Positions 45,422 through 54,922 of a stretch of DNA of 64,000 bases are shown piece by piece. Position 1 is the first letter of the stretch; each line of letters opens with the position of its first letter. The notes below the pieces were generated by a model. It made no database searches, was not told the DNA's origin, and saw nothing but the letters and a program-made list of their open reading frames with translations. Made by a program: the position numbers and the translations under genes. The stretch comes from Brevundimonas sp. A19_0 (GTDB taxonomy: Bacteria; Pseudomonadota; Alphaproteobacteria; Caulobacterales; Caulobacteraceae), in contig NZ_JAGHQP010000002.1 of assembly GCF_017744255.1 (NCBI RefSeq), positions 284,616-348,615 of the forward strand, written 5' to 3'.

Positions 45422-46182
45422 GCGTCGTAGCCCGGCGATTTGCGATCCAGCATCCGCAGGGCCCCGGGCCAGGCCAGGGCCGACACAAAGCCGATGCCCT
45501 TGCCCTGCTCCTTCGTTTCGGCCTGGGCTGCGTCGGGCGCGATCAGCACCTTGTCAACGCCCGCCGACAGGGCCGCGATCTGCTGGGCGCAGGCCCGCTC
45601 GAGGAAGAACATTCCGACCCAGGCCGCCGCGGCCGTCTGGCCGACCGCCAGCGTACCGTGATTGCGCAACAGCATCAGCGGCTTGTCGCCCAGATCTGCG
45701 ACCAGACGTTCGCGCTCGTCGTGGTTCAGGGCCAGCCCCTCATAGCCGTGATAGGCCACCTGGTGCTGCAACAGGCAGGCATTCTGGCTGACCGGCAACA
45801 GGCCGTGCTGCTGGGCCGCCACGCCCACCCCCGCCACCGTGTGCAGGTGGATCACGAACAGGGCGTCCTCGCGCGCGGCGTGCACTGCCGAGTGGATGGT
45901 GAACCCCGCCGGATTGATGAAATTGGTGGTCTCCTGAACGATGTTCCCGTCCAGATCGACCTTCACCAGCGACGAGGCCGTGATCTCCTCGAAATAATAG
46001 CCGTACGGGTTGATCAGGAAGTGATGCTCCGGCCCCGGCACCCGGGCCGAGATGTGGGTGAATATCATGTCGTCCCACCCGTGCAGGGCCACCAGCCGGT
46101 ACAGGGCGGCAAGCTCGACCCGCACCTGCCATTCGGCTTCGGACACGCGGGACTTCAGCGACGCAGGGGCTCCATCGGCCAT
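45418..46182 (-). CDS. class II aldolase/adducin-like protein
   Basis: The ATG at 46182 (MADGAPASL) has AGGAG 8 bases upstream. The 254 residues have the class II aldolase fold with the zinc histidines in VIHLHTVAG and LLRNHGTLAVG, and EDALF and NPYGYYFEE segments. It could be an L-fuculose-phosphate-aldolase-like enzyme or a sugar-related decarboxylase; the substrate is unknown. Coupled to the outer-membrane protein by GTGA. Confidence 0.88.
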   Translation of the reverse strand: MADGAPASLKSRVSEAEWQVRVELAALYRLVALHGWDDMIFTHISARVPGPEHHFLINPYGYYFEEITASSLVKVDLDGNIVQETTNFINPAGFTIHSAVHAAREDALFVIHLHTVAGVGVAAQQHGLLPVSQNACLLQHQVAYHGYEGLALNHDERERLVADLGDKPLMLLRNHGTLAVGQTAAAAWVGMFFLERACAQQIAALSAGVDKVLIAPDAAQAETKEQGKGIGFVSALAWPGALRMLDRKSPGYDA

Positions 46183-46273
46183 GTTCACACTCCTCGGTTG
46201 CGATGGGAAACTCGCGCTACACGGGCCTTTGGTCAAGCCGGGGGCTCCCACGGCTCCGCTCGGCAAGATGTGG

Positions 46274-46288
46274 TTAACCCCGTCTTCA
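46274..46288 (+). promoter_or_regulatory. CtrA-like site upstream of the first DUF2336 gene
   Basis: TTAA-CCCCGTC-TTCA is the CtrA pattern TTAA-N7-TTAA with one mismatch. It lies about 74 bases before the DUF2336 start at 46362. Confidence 0.4.
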
Positions 46289-46361
46289 CCGAGTTTGCCG
46301 ATAGTGCGGTTGACGTCTGGCGGCGCGCCCCCCGGACAGCCAATCGGAGTTGTCGATCGTG

Positions 46362-47504
46362 ATGGCAGCCGCCCAGCAAGAGCCCGCCCCGTCCCGGACC
46401 TCCGGTGGAGACGCGAGCGCCCTGCTGACCCTCGCCCGCAGCCGCACGCATCAGGATCGCCAGCGCCTTCTGCTGGGCGTCATGGCGCTCTGCGACCAGC
46501 ATCCGGACGCCGCCAGCCAGGAACTCTCGCCGGTCCTGACCGACATCTTCCTGACCCTCGCGCGTCAGGCCGAGCACGACATCCGCCACGCCCTGTCCGA
46601 GCGTCTGGCCAAAGCCAGCTGGGCCCCGCCGGCACTGATCAACATCCTCGCCCTCGATGAGATCGAGATTGCCCGCCCGATCATCGCCAGCAGTCCGATC
46701 CTCAAGGACGAGGACCTGCTCGCCATCCTCGTCAAGGCCAGCCTCGAGCACCAGATCGAGGTCGCCCGCCGCCCCAACCTCAGCGCCCGGGTCGCCGACG
46801 CCATTCTGGATCAGGCCCACCCCGCCCCCCTGACCGCGCTCGCCGGCAATGCCACGGCCGAGATCAGCGCCGAGGGCCTGCGCCGTCTGGTCGAACACTC
46901 GCGCCGGCTGGCCGCCCTGCGCGCGCCGCTAACCCGCCACCCGCGCATGAACGAGACCTTGGCCCGCCAGATGTATGCCTGGGTCGGCGCGGCGCTCCGG
47001 GAATCGATGGGCGAGCGGTTCGCCATCGCCGACCTCCGGCTCGACGAAGCGGTCGATCAGTCCGTCGACAGGGCCTTCACCTCGCTCGGCTACGGCGCCG
47101 TCTCGCCGCCGTTCGTCGATGATGACCGCGACGAGATGGATCGCCGTCTGGTCACCAAGCTTCAGGCCGCCGGCCAGCTGCGCCCGGGCTATCTGATCCG
47201 CGCCGTGCGTGAAAAGAAGATGGGCCTGTTCCGCCACGCCCTGTCGGTGCTGGGCGGCTTCTCCATGGCCCAGGTCAAGGCCAGCCTGACCCACGACACC
47301 CCCGAGCCCCTCTATTACGCCTGTGCGGCCGTCGGCATCGATCGGGCCGTCTTCCCGCCCCTGCTGTACGAAATCCGCCAGATCAACGGCGGACCTCCGG
47401 GCGAAGCCGGTCAGGCCGTCTGGCAACGCGGGGCGATTTCGCCCCAGTCCGCCCAGCGCGCCTTCCTCGCCCTGATCGGCGACGGCGAAACCCCGGTTCG
47501 CTGA
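46362..47504 (+). CDS. DUF2336 protein (first copy)
   Basis: A 380-residue alpha-helical protein, probably HEAT-like repeats. I use the ATG at 46362; a GTG at 46359 with GGAG 9 bases upstream is equally possible. DUF2336 is recognised from LARQAEHDIRHALSERLAKASWAPPALINIL, PIIASSPILKDEDLLAIL, IEVARRPNLSARV and the DRRLVTKLQAAGQLRPGYLIRAVREKKMGLFRHAL block. A paralogue lies at 48892-50037 on the other strand. Biochemical role unknown. Confidence 0.9.
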   Translation: MAAAQQEPAPSRTSGGDASALLTLARSRTHQDRQRLLLGVMALCDQHPDAASQELSPVLTDIFLTLARQAEHDIRHALSERLAKASWAPPALINILALDEIEIARPIIASSPILKDEDLLAILVKASLEHQIEVARRPNLSARVADAILDQAHPAPLTALAGNATAEISAEGLRRLVEHSRRLAALRAPLTRHPRMNETLARQMYAWVGAALRESMGERFAIADLRLDEAVDQSVDRAFTSLGYGAVSPPFVDDDRDEMDRRLVTKLQAAGQLRPGYLIRAVREKKMGLFRHALSVLGGFSMAQVKASLTHDTPEPLYYACAAVGIDRAVFPPLLYEIRQINGGPPGEAGQAVWQRGAISPQSAQRAFLALIGDGETPVR

Positions 47505-47543
47505 CGCACTTCGTTTGACAAGTCGCGACCCCCGGTCTCACCT

Positions 47544-48326
47544 GTGGCGGTGACTCCTCCTCCCGCTCCCCGACTGGCTTTTGCCGCCAGCGAACGTCCC
47601 GAGGCCCAGGCGGCCCTCGTGCGCCTGCGCGACCGCTATGCCCATGTCCCGGCGGCCGAGGCCGATGTGATCGTGGCGCTCGGCGGCGACGGCTTCATGC
47701 TGGAGACCCTGCACGCCAATCTGTCGCGCGGCACGCCCGTCTACGGCATGAACCGCGGCTCGGTCGGCTTCCTCATGAACGACTATGATGAGGACGACCT
47801 GCTCCAACGCCTCGCCGCCGCCAACCGGACAGTCATCCATCCGCTCCAGATGGACGCCTGGAGCGAGAGCGGCGCCACCCACAGCGGCCTGGCCATCAAC
47901 GAGGTGTCGCTGCTGCGCCAGACGCGGCAGAGCGCCAAGCTGCGCATCCGTGTCGACGATCGCGTCCGCATGGAAGAGCTGACCTGCGACGGCTGCCTGA
48001 TCGCCACGCCGGCCGGCTCGACCGCCTACAACCTGTCCGCCCACGGCCCCATCATCCCGCTGGAATCCCGCATTCTGGCCCTGACCCCCATCAGCGCTTT
48101 CCGCCCGCGTCGCTGGCGGGGCGCCCTGCTGCCGCACGAGGCCCGCGTCAGCTTCGAGGTGCTCGAGGCCGACAAGCGCCCGGTCAGCGCCACCGCCGAC
48201 AGTTTCGAGGTCCGCCGCGTCCGCCGCGTGGACGTCTGCGAACGCCGCGACATCGACCTCACCATGATGTTCGACCCCGGCCGCTCGTTCGAGGAACGGG
48301 TGCTGTCCGAACAGTTCACCGGCTGA
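47544..48326 (+). CDS. nadK: NAD kinase
   Basis: It phosphorylates NAD to NADP. The 260 residues start at a GTG (47544). The conserved GGDGFML (47-53, Asp49), [12 protein letters not shown] and the NE-type LAINEVSL are present, as is [24 protein letters not shown]. It is flanked by the first DUF2336 gene and the Hpt gene on the same strand with short gaps. Confidence 0.94.
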   Translation: MAVTPPPAPRLAFAASERPEAQAALVRLRDRYAHVPAAEADVIVALGGDGFMLETLHANLSRGTPVYGMNRGSVGFLMNDYDEDDLLQRLAAANRTVIHPLQMDAWSESGATHSGLAINEVSLLRQTRQSAKLRIRVDDRVRMEELTCDGCLIATPAGSTAYNLSAHGPIIPLESRILALTPISAFRPRRWRGALLPHEARVSFEVLEADKRPVSATADSFEVRRVRRVDVCERRDIDLTMMFDPGRSFEERVLSEQFTG

Positions 48327-48388
48327 CAGTCACGGCTTCTTAAGACCCCCTCCGCATGATCCCTTCCAGGTTTATGCAGGAGTAGCCG

Positions 48389-48865
48389 ATGAGCGGTCCG
48401 GCCCAGGTCATTCGTCCCCCGAACACCCTTCGCCTGAAGGTGGGTGGCGGATTCGGCGGTATTGATGCTGCCGCAATCGCCAAGGCCGAAGAGGCCCTGC
48501 AGGCCATGTCCGCCCAGTTCAGCCAGTGGCTGCAGGACGAGATCGTCAAGCTTGAGGCCGCCCAGACCGCCATCCGCGAACAGGGCTACACCCCCGAGAC
48601 GGCCGAGGGGCTCTATTTCCGCGCCCACGACCTCAAGGGTCTCGGCACCACCTATCAATATCCGCTGGTCACCCGCCTCGCCGGGTCGCTGTGCAAGCTC
48701 ATGGATGCTCCGGAAAAGCGCATGAGCGCCCCGGTCGTCCTGATCGACGCCCACATCGACGCCATCCGCGCCGCCGTTCGCGACAAGATCCAGACCGATG
48801 ATCATCCGGTCGGCCAGATGCTGGCGGAAACGCTCGAAGCCCGCGTGGCCGAGCACAAGGGCTAG
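48389..48865 (+). CDS. Hpt domain histidine phosphotransfer protein
   Basis: A 158-residue helical protein that passes phosphate between response regulators. The phosphorylated His80 is in FRAHDLKGLG. CAGGAG lies 7 bases upstream of the ATG. It follows nadK and is followed convergently by the second DUF2336 gene. Partner kinases and regulators are not in the window. Confidence 0.88.
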   Translation: MSGPAQVIRPPNTLRLKVGGGFGGIDAAAIAKAEEALQAMSAQFSQWLQDEIVKLEAAQTAIREQGYTPETAEGLYFRAHDLKGLGTTYQYPLVTRLAGSLCKLMDAPEKRMSAPVVLIDAHIDAIRAAVRDKIQTDDHPVGQMLAETLEARVAEHKG

Positions 48866-48891
48866 GCTCCTACCCCTTCCTGCTGGACGGA

Positions 48892-50037
48892 TCAGGCCGC
48901 GTTTGCGGCCTTTTCCATGTCTTCCGGCAGCGGAGACCGGTCCAGACGCTCCATCAGATAGGCCAGATCCTCGCGCGGCACATTCGGGCGCTGTGTCAGG
49001 AACCGCTCCAGCATGCGCTGGCGGAAGGTCTCGGTGCTGAAGTCCGCACCCTCGGCCTGCAGGGCCCGCCAGGTGTCGATGCCCGACCGGAAGGCCTGGA
49101 ACAGCCGCGGCGGCAGGCCTGCGCGGTCGTAGATGGCCTTCAGCCCCAGCGGCCCGGCGTCATGCACCATCAGCCAGGTGCGCGAATGCGGCGTCTGCGA
49201 CAGCTCGGCCAGGCCATGCTCGACAAAGGTCACCTGTCCCCGCGCCAGCGCCCGCAGCAGCAGCGACGGGGTCAGCGCCTTCCGCCCGTTCAGGCGCGAC
49301 ACAAAGGTCGCCATGTCGGTCGTGCTGGCGGCCTGATCGACCAGATCCAGCGTCGCCCGCTCGCGCGCGTGGGCCGACAGCCGGATGGCCGCCTCGGGCG
49401 CGATGGCATGGCGCGTCATCAAATGCTCGCGCACCGTCTCCGACACATGGGCCACCAGCCGCTCGGTAATATCGGGGGGCAGCACCTGCCGGTAGGACAG
49501 CGCCGTCACCACCTCGGGCGCTTCGGCGAACCGGTCCAGCACGACGGACATGGCCCCTTCGGCCAGATCGGCATTGTCATTGGCCGCCAGGGTCCGCACC
49601 GCCTCGCGGCTGCCGGTCTCGGCCAGCACCTGGCACACATCGCGCCCCACGGTCGGGCGCGCCGCCACGGCGACCTGCCGCGCGGAAGACCCCGCCTTGA
49701 CGATCTCGATCAGATCCTCGTCCGAAAAGGCGGGGCAGAATCCGATGATGGGCAGGGCCACACTATCGACGTCGGCGGCCAGACGGCGCGCCACATCGCG
49801 CGGGATCAGGTCCGAGGATTTCAGCGTCACCGCCAGCGCGCGTCGCACCAGCTCGGCGGCGTCATGGGCCAGCACGCGCAGGATCTTCTCGGCCGCCTCG
49901 CGGTCCTCGGGGGTCAGCTCGGCGCGATCCATGTTCCGGCACAGCTTGTGGGTCGCAGCGGCGCGCTCGTCCTCATCGGTCGATTTCACCAGTCGGCGGA
50001 TATCAAACTCGGTCAGGCGTGCGCGATAGGCCGTCAT
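48892..50037 (-). CDS. DUF2336 protein (second copy)
   Basis: A 381-residue paralogue of the gene at 46362, sharing PIIGFCPAFSDEDLIEIV, RQVAVAARPTVGRDVCQVL, the helical repeat spacing and a similar C-terminal half (FVSRLNGRKALTPSLLLRALARGQVTFVEHGLA, LFQAFRSGIDTW). A CtrA-like site lies 70-84 bases before its start. Role unknown; the arrangement around nadK and Hpt suggests a signalling link. Confidence 0.9.
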   Translation of the reverse strand: MTAYRARLTEFDIRRLVKSTDEDERAAATHKLCRNMDRAELTPEDREAAEKILRVLAHDAAELVRRALAVTLKSSDLIPRDVARRLAADVDSVALPIIGFCPAFSDEDLIEIVKAGSSARQVAVAARPTVGRDVCQVLAETGSREAVRTLAANDNADLAEGAMSVVLDRFAEAPEVVTALSYRQVLPPDITERLVAHVSETVREHLMTRHAIAPEAAIRLSAHARERATLDLVDQAASTTDMATFVSRLNGRKALTPSLLLRALARGQVTFVEHGLAELSQTPHSRTWLMVHDAGPLGLKAIYDRAGLPPRLFQAFRSGIDTWRALQAEGADFSTETFRQRMLERFLTQRPNVPREDLAYLMERLDRSPLPEDMEKAANAA

Positions 50038-50106
50038 CTCGGACTCAGCTTGTCTAGATCAACCGGTGTGCCCCGATTCCCGGTTCGAAGCATGCGCGCG
50101 ACAGGC

Positions 50107-50121
50107 TTAACGCGCGGTTTA
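50107..50121 (-). promoter_or_regulatory. CtrA-like site upstream of the second DUF2336 gene
   Basis: TTAA-CGCGCGG-TTTA is the CtrA pattern TTAA-N7-TTAA with one mismatch, 70-84 bases upstream of the start at 50037. It is within the end region of the transglycosylase gene's downstream flank. Confidence 0.4.
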
Positions 50122-50135
50122 CCACGGCGCCCGGC

Positions 50136-50933
50136 TCAGACTTCGCTGATCCCCACGAACGCCCGGCGGAATCCGGCATCGGCCTGATCGCCATCCTGCC
50201 CCAGCAGCAGCGCCAGCAGGCCCTGATCCTGACGCATCCGGTCCATGTGGTCCGCCACCGCCCGGTCCTTGGGCGACAGGGCGTCGGGCGACACGGCCCC
50301 GGGCGTGGCTCCGCCCGCCGCCGGCGCACCCTGCCCGGCCTTGCTGGACAGGTTGGCATAGACCTCACCGACCGTCGCCGGGCGCCCGTTGCGATAGAAG
50401 ATCGAGCGGTTGGCGCCCGCTGCCTGGGGGAACAGGGCCGCGGCGCTGGCACCCGGCTGGGTGTTCACGGCCTCGATCAGTCGTGCGGCTCCGGCAGGCC
50501 CAAGAAAGTGTGCGGCATACAGGTCGCCGGCCGTCGGTTCCCGCCCGATCCGTCCGCGCAGATAGGCGGCGTTCGAGGCCGTCAGCTCGCCCGCCATGGC
50601 CGAGGCTGCGACCGGATCGTAACGCAGGTCCAGCACCACATTGCGCGCGGCCCCGTCGACCCGCCAGCGCCCGTCCTGACCGCGATAGATCAGGTCCGCA
50701 TACTGGCCATAGCCGTGCCGTCCGCCATACTGTTTGACCGTCGACAGCCAGGTCTGCTCGATGAACTGGAACAGGCCCGCCGCCGACGAGGTACGCGCCT
50801 TGGCGCCCGGGTTCATGGCGCTCTCGCGCTGGGCCGTCTTCAGCAGAAAGTCGAAGTCCACACCCGTCGAGGCAGAGGCGCGCCGGATGGCCGCCTCGAC
50901 ACCGCCCTGGGAGGGAATCGCACCGATGGTCAT
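50136..50933 (-). CDS. soluble lytic murein transglycosylase-like protein
   Basis: A 265-residue protein with a lysozyme-like transglycosylase domain (about 10-165). The catalytic Glu is in KTAQRESAMNPGAKARTSSAAGLFQFIEQTWL, followed by a long linker rich in Ala/Gly/Pro and a polar helix. There is no recognisable signal peptide, unusual for a wall enzyme; it could be exported by another route such as the flagellar apparatus. A perfect CtrA box lies 25-39 bases upstream, and no ribosome site precedes the ATG. Confidence 0.88.
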   Translation of the reverse strand: MTIGAIPSQGGVEAAIRRASASTGVDFDFLLKTAQRESAMNPGAKARTSSAAGLFQFIEQTWLSTVKQYGGRHGYGQYADLIYRGQDGRWRVDGAARNVVLDLRYDPVAASAMAGELTASNAAYLRGRIGREPTAGDLYAAHFLGPAGAARLIEAVNTQPGASAAALFPQAAGANRSIFYRNGRPATVGEVYANLSSKAGQGAPAAGGATPGAVSPDALSPKDRAVADHMDRMRQDQGLLALLLGQDGDQADAGFRRAFVGISEV

Positions 50934-50957
50934 GGCGAAGAGGCTGACCAGTCATGG

Positions 50958-50972
50958 TTAATTGAATCTTAA
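50958..50972. promoter_or_regulatory. perfect CtrA box (TTAA-N7-TTAA) with a CcrM site in its spacer
   Basis: TTAA-TTGAATC-TTAA matches the CtrA consensus fully, and its spacer holds GAATC, a CcrM (GANTC) methylation site. It lies 25-39 bases before the transglycosylase start and about 110 bases before the divergent tonB gene. It would sit over the -35 region of a near-leaderless transglycosylase promoter. Confidence 0.65.
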
Positions 50973-51081
50973 CCGCCGTAACCGTGATCGCCGCACAACG
51001 GTTTCGCCTCAAACTTGCCGCAAGGTCAGCGCCCACTCGCCTCAGGGTGTGCTGTGGGGACGGCATAAGGGAGAGACGACC

Positions 51082-51816
51082 ATGATGATGACGCACGCCG
51101 GTGGCCCCGGCCTGATCAGTCCCCTGGAATACGGCACCACGCGCAAGAAGCTGTCGCCGGCGACACTCGTCGCGCTCGGCGTGGTGGTGGCCGCCCACGT
51201 CGGCGCAGGGGTCGCCCTCTACTATCAGCGGGTCGAGATGGCCTACACGCCGACGGTGGAGCCGAAGGACACCATCCTCATGGAGTTCTACACGCCGCCC
51301 CCGCCGAAGACCGAGCCCACGCCCGAGCCTCCGGCGCCCAATCCGCCGATCCACAACCCGGTCGCACCCCAACGCGCGACCGAGACGCTGGTCGCTGTCA
51401 TCCCGGATGTGCCGACCCAGGTCACCGGGCCGGGCATCACCCTGACCAAACCCATAGAGAACCCGACCCCCGGCGGCACCGGGACCACGCCGGTCGAGAC
51501 CGTGCCTGCGGGCCCGCCGGTGATCACCCAGCCCGACTGGGTCCGCAGACCCAGCGGCGAGGCGCTGATACGCGCCTATCCGGACCGGGCCCTCACGGCC
51601 GGGGTCACCGGCTCGGCCACGCTCAGCTGCGCGGTCCGGGTCAACGGCACCCTGACCGACTGTCAGGTGGTCAGCGAGACGCCCGGCGGCTACGGCTTCG
51701 GTCGCGCCGCCACACGGCTGTCGCGGGACTTCCGCATGAGCCCGCGCACCGTGGACGGCCAGCCCGTCGGCGGCGCCCGCGTCAATGTGGGTATCCGCTT
51801 CACCCTGCCGGAATAA
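51082..51816 (+). CDS. TonB family energy transducer
   Basis: TonB couples the proton gradient to outer-membrane receptors. The ATG at 51082 has GGGAGAG 7 bases upstream. The 244 residues have one N-terminal membrane helix (about 29-47), a proline-rich periplasmic stretch (KTEPTPEPPAPNPPIHNP), and a C-terminal TonB domain with RAYPDRALTAGVTGSATLSCAVRVNGTLTDCQVVSE. ExbB/ExbD are not adjacent. Confidence 0.88.
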   Translation: MMMTHAGGPGLISPLEYGTTRKKLSPATLVALGVVVAAHVGAGVALYYQRVEMAYTPTVEPKDTILMEFYTPPPPKTEPTPEPPAPNPPIHNPVAPQRATETLVAVIPDVPTQVTGPGITLTKPIENPTPGGTGTTPVETVPAGPPVITQPDWVRRPSGEALIRAYPDRALTAGVTGSATLSCAVRVNGTLTDCQVVSETPGGYGFGRAATRLSRDFRMSPRTVDGQPVGGARVNVGIRFTLPE

Positions 51817-51837
51817 GGGCGATCCGGGATCGGGGCG

Positions 51838-52806
51838 TCAGGTCTTCGGGTACGCCTCGATCCCCTCGACCGTCCGCGCGGCGACCGTCGGCGCCATCAG
51901 CCAGCCGTTTCGCCTCGGCGCCAGCGCCAGATGCAGCCCCGGCAGCACCGCCCCCGTCAGCGGCAGGCCGTCGGCGGTCGCGCCGCGCACGCCGGTCCGC
52001 CACTCCATCGGCCCCAGGTCATCCACCCCCAGCGCCCCCCGGGCCCGCGCCAGCAGGCCGTCCTGAAGCGTGGTAGCGTCCCCGGCCAGACCGCCGGTCT
52101 CCATCGTCGCCCCGATGACGGTGCCCTCGCCCATCGGCACCAGATAGCCGCCCTTGAAGCGCGCCGGCCGTTCGACCAGCGCCCGCGGCGTGAACGCCAG
52201 CCGGCCCCCGATCGCGGAGACAGCGTCCACGGCCCGGGCCGCTGCTTCAGGCAGGGCCGGAAAGGTCGTTCCTGTCGCCAGCACCCCCTGCCGGGCGGAC
52301 AGCGCCTTCCCGTCCTCCAGCGTCACGCGCCAGCCACCATCGACGGCCGCCACCGCCGTGGCCCGTCCGGCAATCCGCTCCAGTCCCTGGGCCAGCGCCG
52401 CCAGCGCGCGCACGGGATCGACCCGCCAGTCCTCGGGACAGAACACGCCCGCCGCCGTGCGCCCGGCTGCAAAGCCCAACGCCTCCAGCCGGTCCGCCAC
52501 CCCGTGCGGATCCTCGCCGATCCAGTCCACCCCGTCCCGGATCACCTCAATGCCGTGCCGCTCGGCGAACCCCGGCCACAGGTCGCGCGCCTGTCGCAGC
52601 AGGGCTGCCCGGCCCACCGGATCAGGCTCCCACGGGTCCAGCAGGCTCTCCATCGCCGGCGCGATCATGCCGGCCGCGACCGAGGAGGCATTGGTCCCGC
52701 CGGGGTCGACCACGCACACGTCCCGTCCGCGCGCGCGCAGCTCTGCGGCCACGCCCAGGCCAAGGGCGCCCGCGCCCAGCACCACAATGTCACAGGAAAA
52801 GGTCAC
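51838..52806 (-). CDS. FAD-dependent amino acid oxidase (ThiO-like)
   Basis: A 322-residue DAO-family protein. The N-terminal dinucleotide loop is DIVVLGAGALGLGVAAEL, followed by SSVAAGMIAPAMES and the mid-region GGYLVPMGEGTVIGATMETGG and WRTGVRGATADGLPLTG. This fits glycine oxidase of thiamine synthesis or a D-amino-acid oxidase; no thi genes are nearby, so the role is undecided. Confidence 0.82.
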   Translation of the reverse strand: MTFSCDIVVLGAGALGLGVAAELRARGRDVCVVDPGGTNASSVAAGMIAPAMESLLDPWEPDPVGRAALLRQARDLWPGFAERHGIEVIRDGVDWIGEDPHGVADRLEALGFAAGRTAAGVFCPEDWRVDPVRALAALAQGLERIAGRATAVAAVDGGWRVTLEDGKALSARQGVLATGTTFPALPEAAARAVDAVSAIGGRLAFTPRALVERPARFKGGYLVPMGEGTVIGATMETGGLAGDATTLQDGLLARARGALGVDDLGPMEWRTGVRGATADGLPLTGAVLPGLHLALAPRRNGWLMAPTVAARTVEGIEAYPKT

Positions 52807-52854
52807 GCCCGGTGCATCGACCGGACGTGACCCGAAATCAAGTCGTCGCCTGAC

Positions 52855-54702
52855 CTATTCGGCCGCCAGCGAGGCGCTGCGCGCGTCCGCAAGACGGGTT
52901 TCCAGCGCCTTCAGCTGGTCCCATAGCGCCTGCGGCATGCGATCCTCGAAGGTCTCGAAGAAGGCCGGAATGCGCGACGCCTCCTCGGTCCAGACCTCGG
53001 CGTCGACCTCCAGCAGGGTCTCAAGGTCGGTCTCGGTCAGGTCCAGCCCGTCCAGATCCAGCGACTCGCGCGTCGGCACCCGGCCGACCGGCGTCTCGAC
53101 CGCCCCGGCCTCGCCGTCCAGCCGCTCCGAGATCCACTTCAGGACCCGCGCATTGTCACCAAAGCCCGGCCAGACGAACTTGCCGTCCGGACCCTTGCGG
53201 AACCAGTTGACGAAGTAGAAGCGCGGCAGCTTGGCCGGGTCGCTCTTCTTGCCCATGGCCAGCCAGTGGGCGAAGTAGTCGCCCATGTTGTAGCCGCAGA
53301 ACGGCAGCATGGCGAACGGGTCGCGGCGCAGTTCGCCGACCTTGTTCTCGGCCGCCGCCGTCCCTTCCGACGCCACGGTCGAGCCCAGGAACACCCCGTG
53401 GTCCCAGTCGAACGCCTCGGTCACCAGCGGCACTGCCGAGGCCCGGCGTCCCCCGAACAGGATGGCGTCGATCGGCACGCCCTTCGGGTCTTCCCACTCG
53501 GGCGCGATGGTCGGGCACTGGGCGGCGGGGGCCGCGAAGCGCGCGTTCGGATGGGCCGCCGGCTCGCCCGAGGCCGGATCGTGCGGCTGACCCTTCCAGT
53601 TGGTCAGGCCCTCGGGGGCCTCCTTGGTCAGGCCCTCCCACCACACGTCGTTGTCCGCCGTCAGCGCCACATTGGTGAAGACGGTGTTGGTGGCCAGGGT
53701 CTCGAGCGCGTTCCGGTTGGTGTTGCGGCTGGTGCCCGGCGCCACGCCGAAGAAGCCCGCTTCCGGGTTCACGGCATACAGGCGCCCGTCATCGCCGAAG
53801 CGCATCCAGGCGATGTCGTCGCCGACCGTCTCGGCCTTCCAGCCCGGGATCGACGGTTGAAGCATGGCCAGGTTGGTCTTGCCGCAGGCGGAGGGGAAGG
53901 CCGCGGCCACATATTTCACCCGGCCCTTCGGATCGGTCAGCTTGAGGATCAGCATGTGCTCGGCCAGCCAGCCCTCGTCGCGGGCCATGACCGAGGCGAT
54001 GCGCAGCGCGTAGCATTTCTTGCCCAGCAGGGCGTTGCCGCCATAGCCCGAGCCATAGGACCAGATCTCCCGCGTCTCGGGGAAATGCACGATCCATTTG
54101 TCGTCATTGCAGGGCCACGGCACATCGGCTTGGCCGTCCGCCAGCGGCGCGCCCAGGGTGTGGACGGCGGGCACGAACATCCCGTCCTCGCCCAGCGCGT
54201 CCAGCGCATCCTTGCCCATGCGGGTCATGATGCCCATCGACACGGCGACATAGCCGCTGTCGGTGATCTCGACGCCCAGCGCGCTGATCTCCGAGCCCAG
54301 CGGCCCCATGCAGAAGGGCACGACATACATCGTCCGGCCCGCCATGCAGCCGTCGAACAGGCCGTTCAGCCGCGCGCGCATCTCGGTCGGCTCGGCCCAG
54401 TTGTTGGTCGGGCCGGCATCCTTCGGATCGGCGGGGCAGATGAAGGTGCGGCTTTCCACCCGCGCCACATCACGCGGATCCGACGCGGCATAATAGCTGC
54501 CCGGACGCTTGACCGGGTCCAGCTGGCGCAGCGTGCCCTTGTCGATCAGGTCGGCGACGATCGCGCCCTTCTCGGCCTCCGAGCCGTCGCACCAGTGCAC
54601 ACAGTCCGGCTTCGTCAGCCGGGCGATCTCCTCGACCCAGGCCACCAGTTTCGCGTGGCGGGTCGGTGCAGGATGCAAACCGGGAATGGAGGATTGGGCC
54701 AT
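52855..54702 (-). CDS. pckG: GTP-dependent phosphoenolpyruvate carboxykinase
   Basis: It converts oxaloacetate to PEP for gluconeogenesis. I chose the ATG at 54702 (AGGAG 8 bases upstream). The 615-residue length and the P-loop SACGKTN (271-277, with the GTP-type Cys273) fit the GTP form; the ATP form is about 530 residues. Other landmarks are the Mn site [12 protein letters not shown] and [10 protein letters not shown] LacI-type palindrome lies about 180 bases upstream. Confidence 0.95.
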   Translation of the reverse strand: MAQSSIPGLHPAPTRHAKLVAWVEEIARLTKPDCVHWCDGSEAEKGAIVADLIDKGTLRQLDPVKRPGSYYAASDPRDVARVESRTFICPADPKDAGPTNNWAEPTEMRARLNGLFDGCMAGRTMYVVPFCMGPLGSEISALGVEITDSGYVAVSMGIMTRMGKDALDALGEDGMFVPAVHTLGAPLADGQADVPWPCNDDKWIVHFPETREIWSYGSGYGGNALLGKKCYALRIASVMARDEGWLAEHMLILKLTDPKGRVKYVAAAFPSACGKTNLAMLQPSIPGWKAETVGDDIAWMRFGDDGRLYAVNPEAGFFGVAPGTSRNTNRNALETLATNTVFTNVALTADNDVWWEGLTKEAPEGLTNWKGQPHDPASGEPAAHPNARFAAPAAQCPTIAPEWEDPKGVPIDAILFGGRRASAVPLVTEAFDWDHGVFLGSTVASEGTAAAENKVGELRRDPFAMLPFCGYNMGDYFAHWLAMGKKSDPAKLPRFYFVNWFRKGPDGKFVWPGFGDNARVLKWISERLDGEAGAVETPVGRVPTRESLDLDGLDLTETDLETLLEVDAEVWTEEASRIPAFFETFEDRMPQALWDQLKALETRLADARSASLAAE

Positions 54703-54880
54703 GAAACGCGCTCCTGAACGTCGTCCGGGAGCGTCGATCTGCGCCGACATACCCCCCATAGAGCGCAACGATCACGCTCTGTTACACGCTCAAAACACCC
54801 TCGCGGACCCAAGGTCAACTGCTGCAACTTTTCACCGGCCGCGACATGCAATACCCCTGAAACCGGCAGCCAAAGTGGCT

Positions 54881-54892
54881 GTAACCGGTTAC
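54881..54892. promoter_or_regulatory. LacI-family-type operator between pckG and the DUF938 gene
   Basis: GTAACCGGTTAC is a perfect 12-base palindrome with the central CG typical of LacI-family operators (AACCGGTT core), extended on one side to TGTAACCGGTTAC. It is 31-42 bases before the DUF938 start and about 180-190 bases before the divergent pckG start. A carbon-flux repressor of the CceR kind is the obvious candidate. Confidence 0.55.
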
Positions 54893-54922
54893 CCGGGGCA
54901 GAAAACGGATGGAGAATCTTTT

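Noticed and set aside
46274..46288. Assigning CtrA control to the first DUF2336 gene as fact
   Set aside because: The site has one mismatch and such motifs occur by chance; it is kept only as a candidate.
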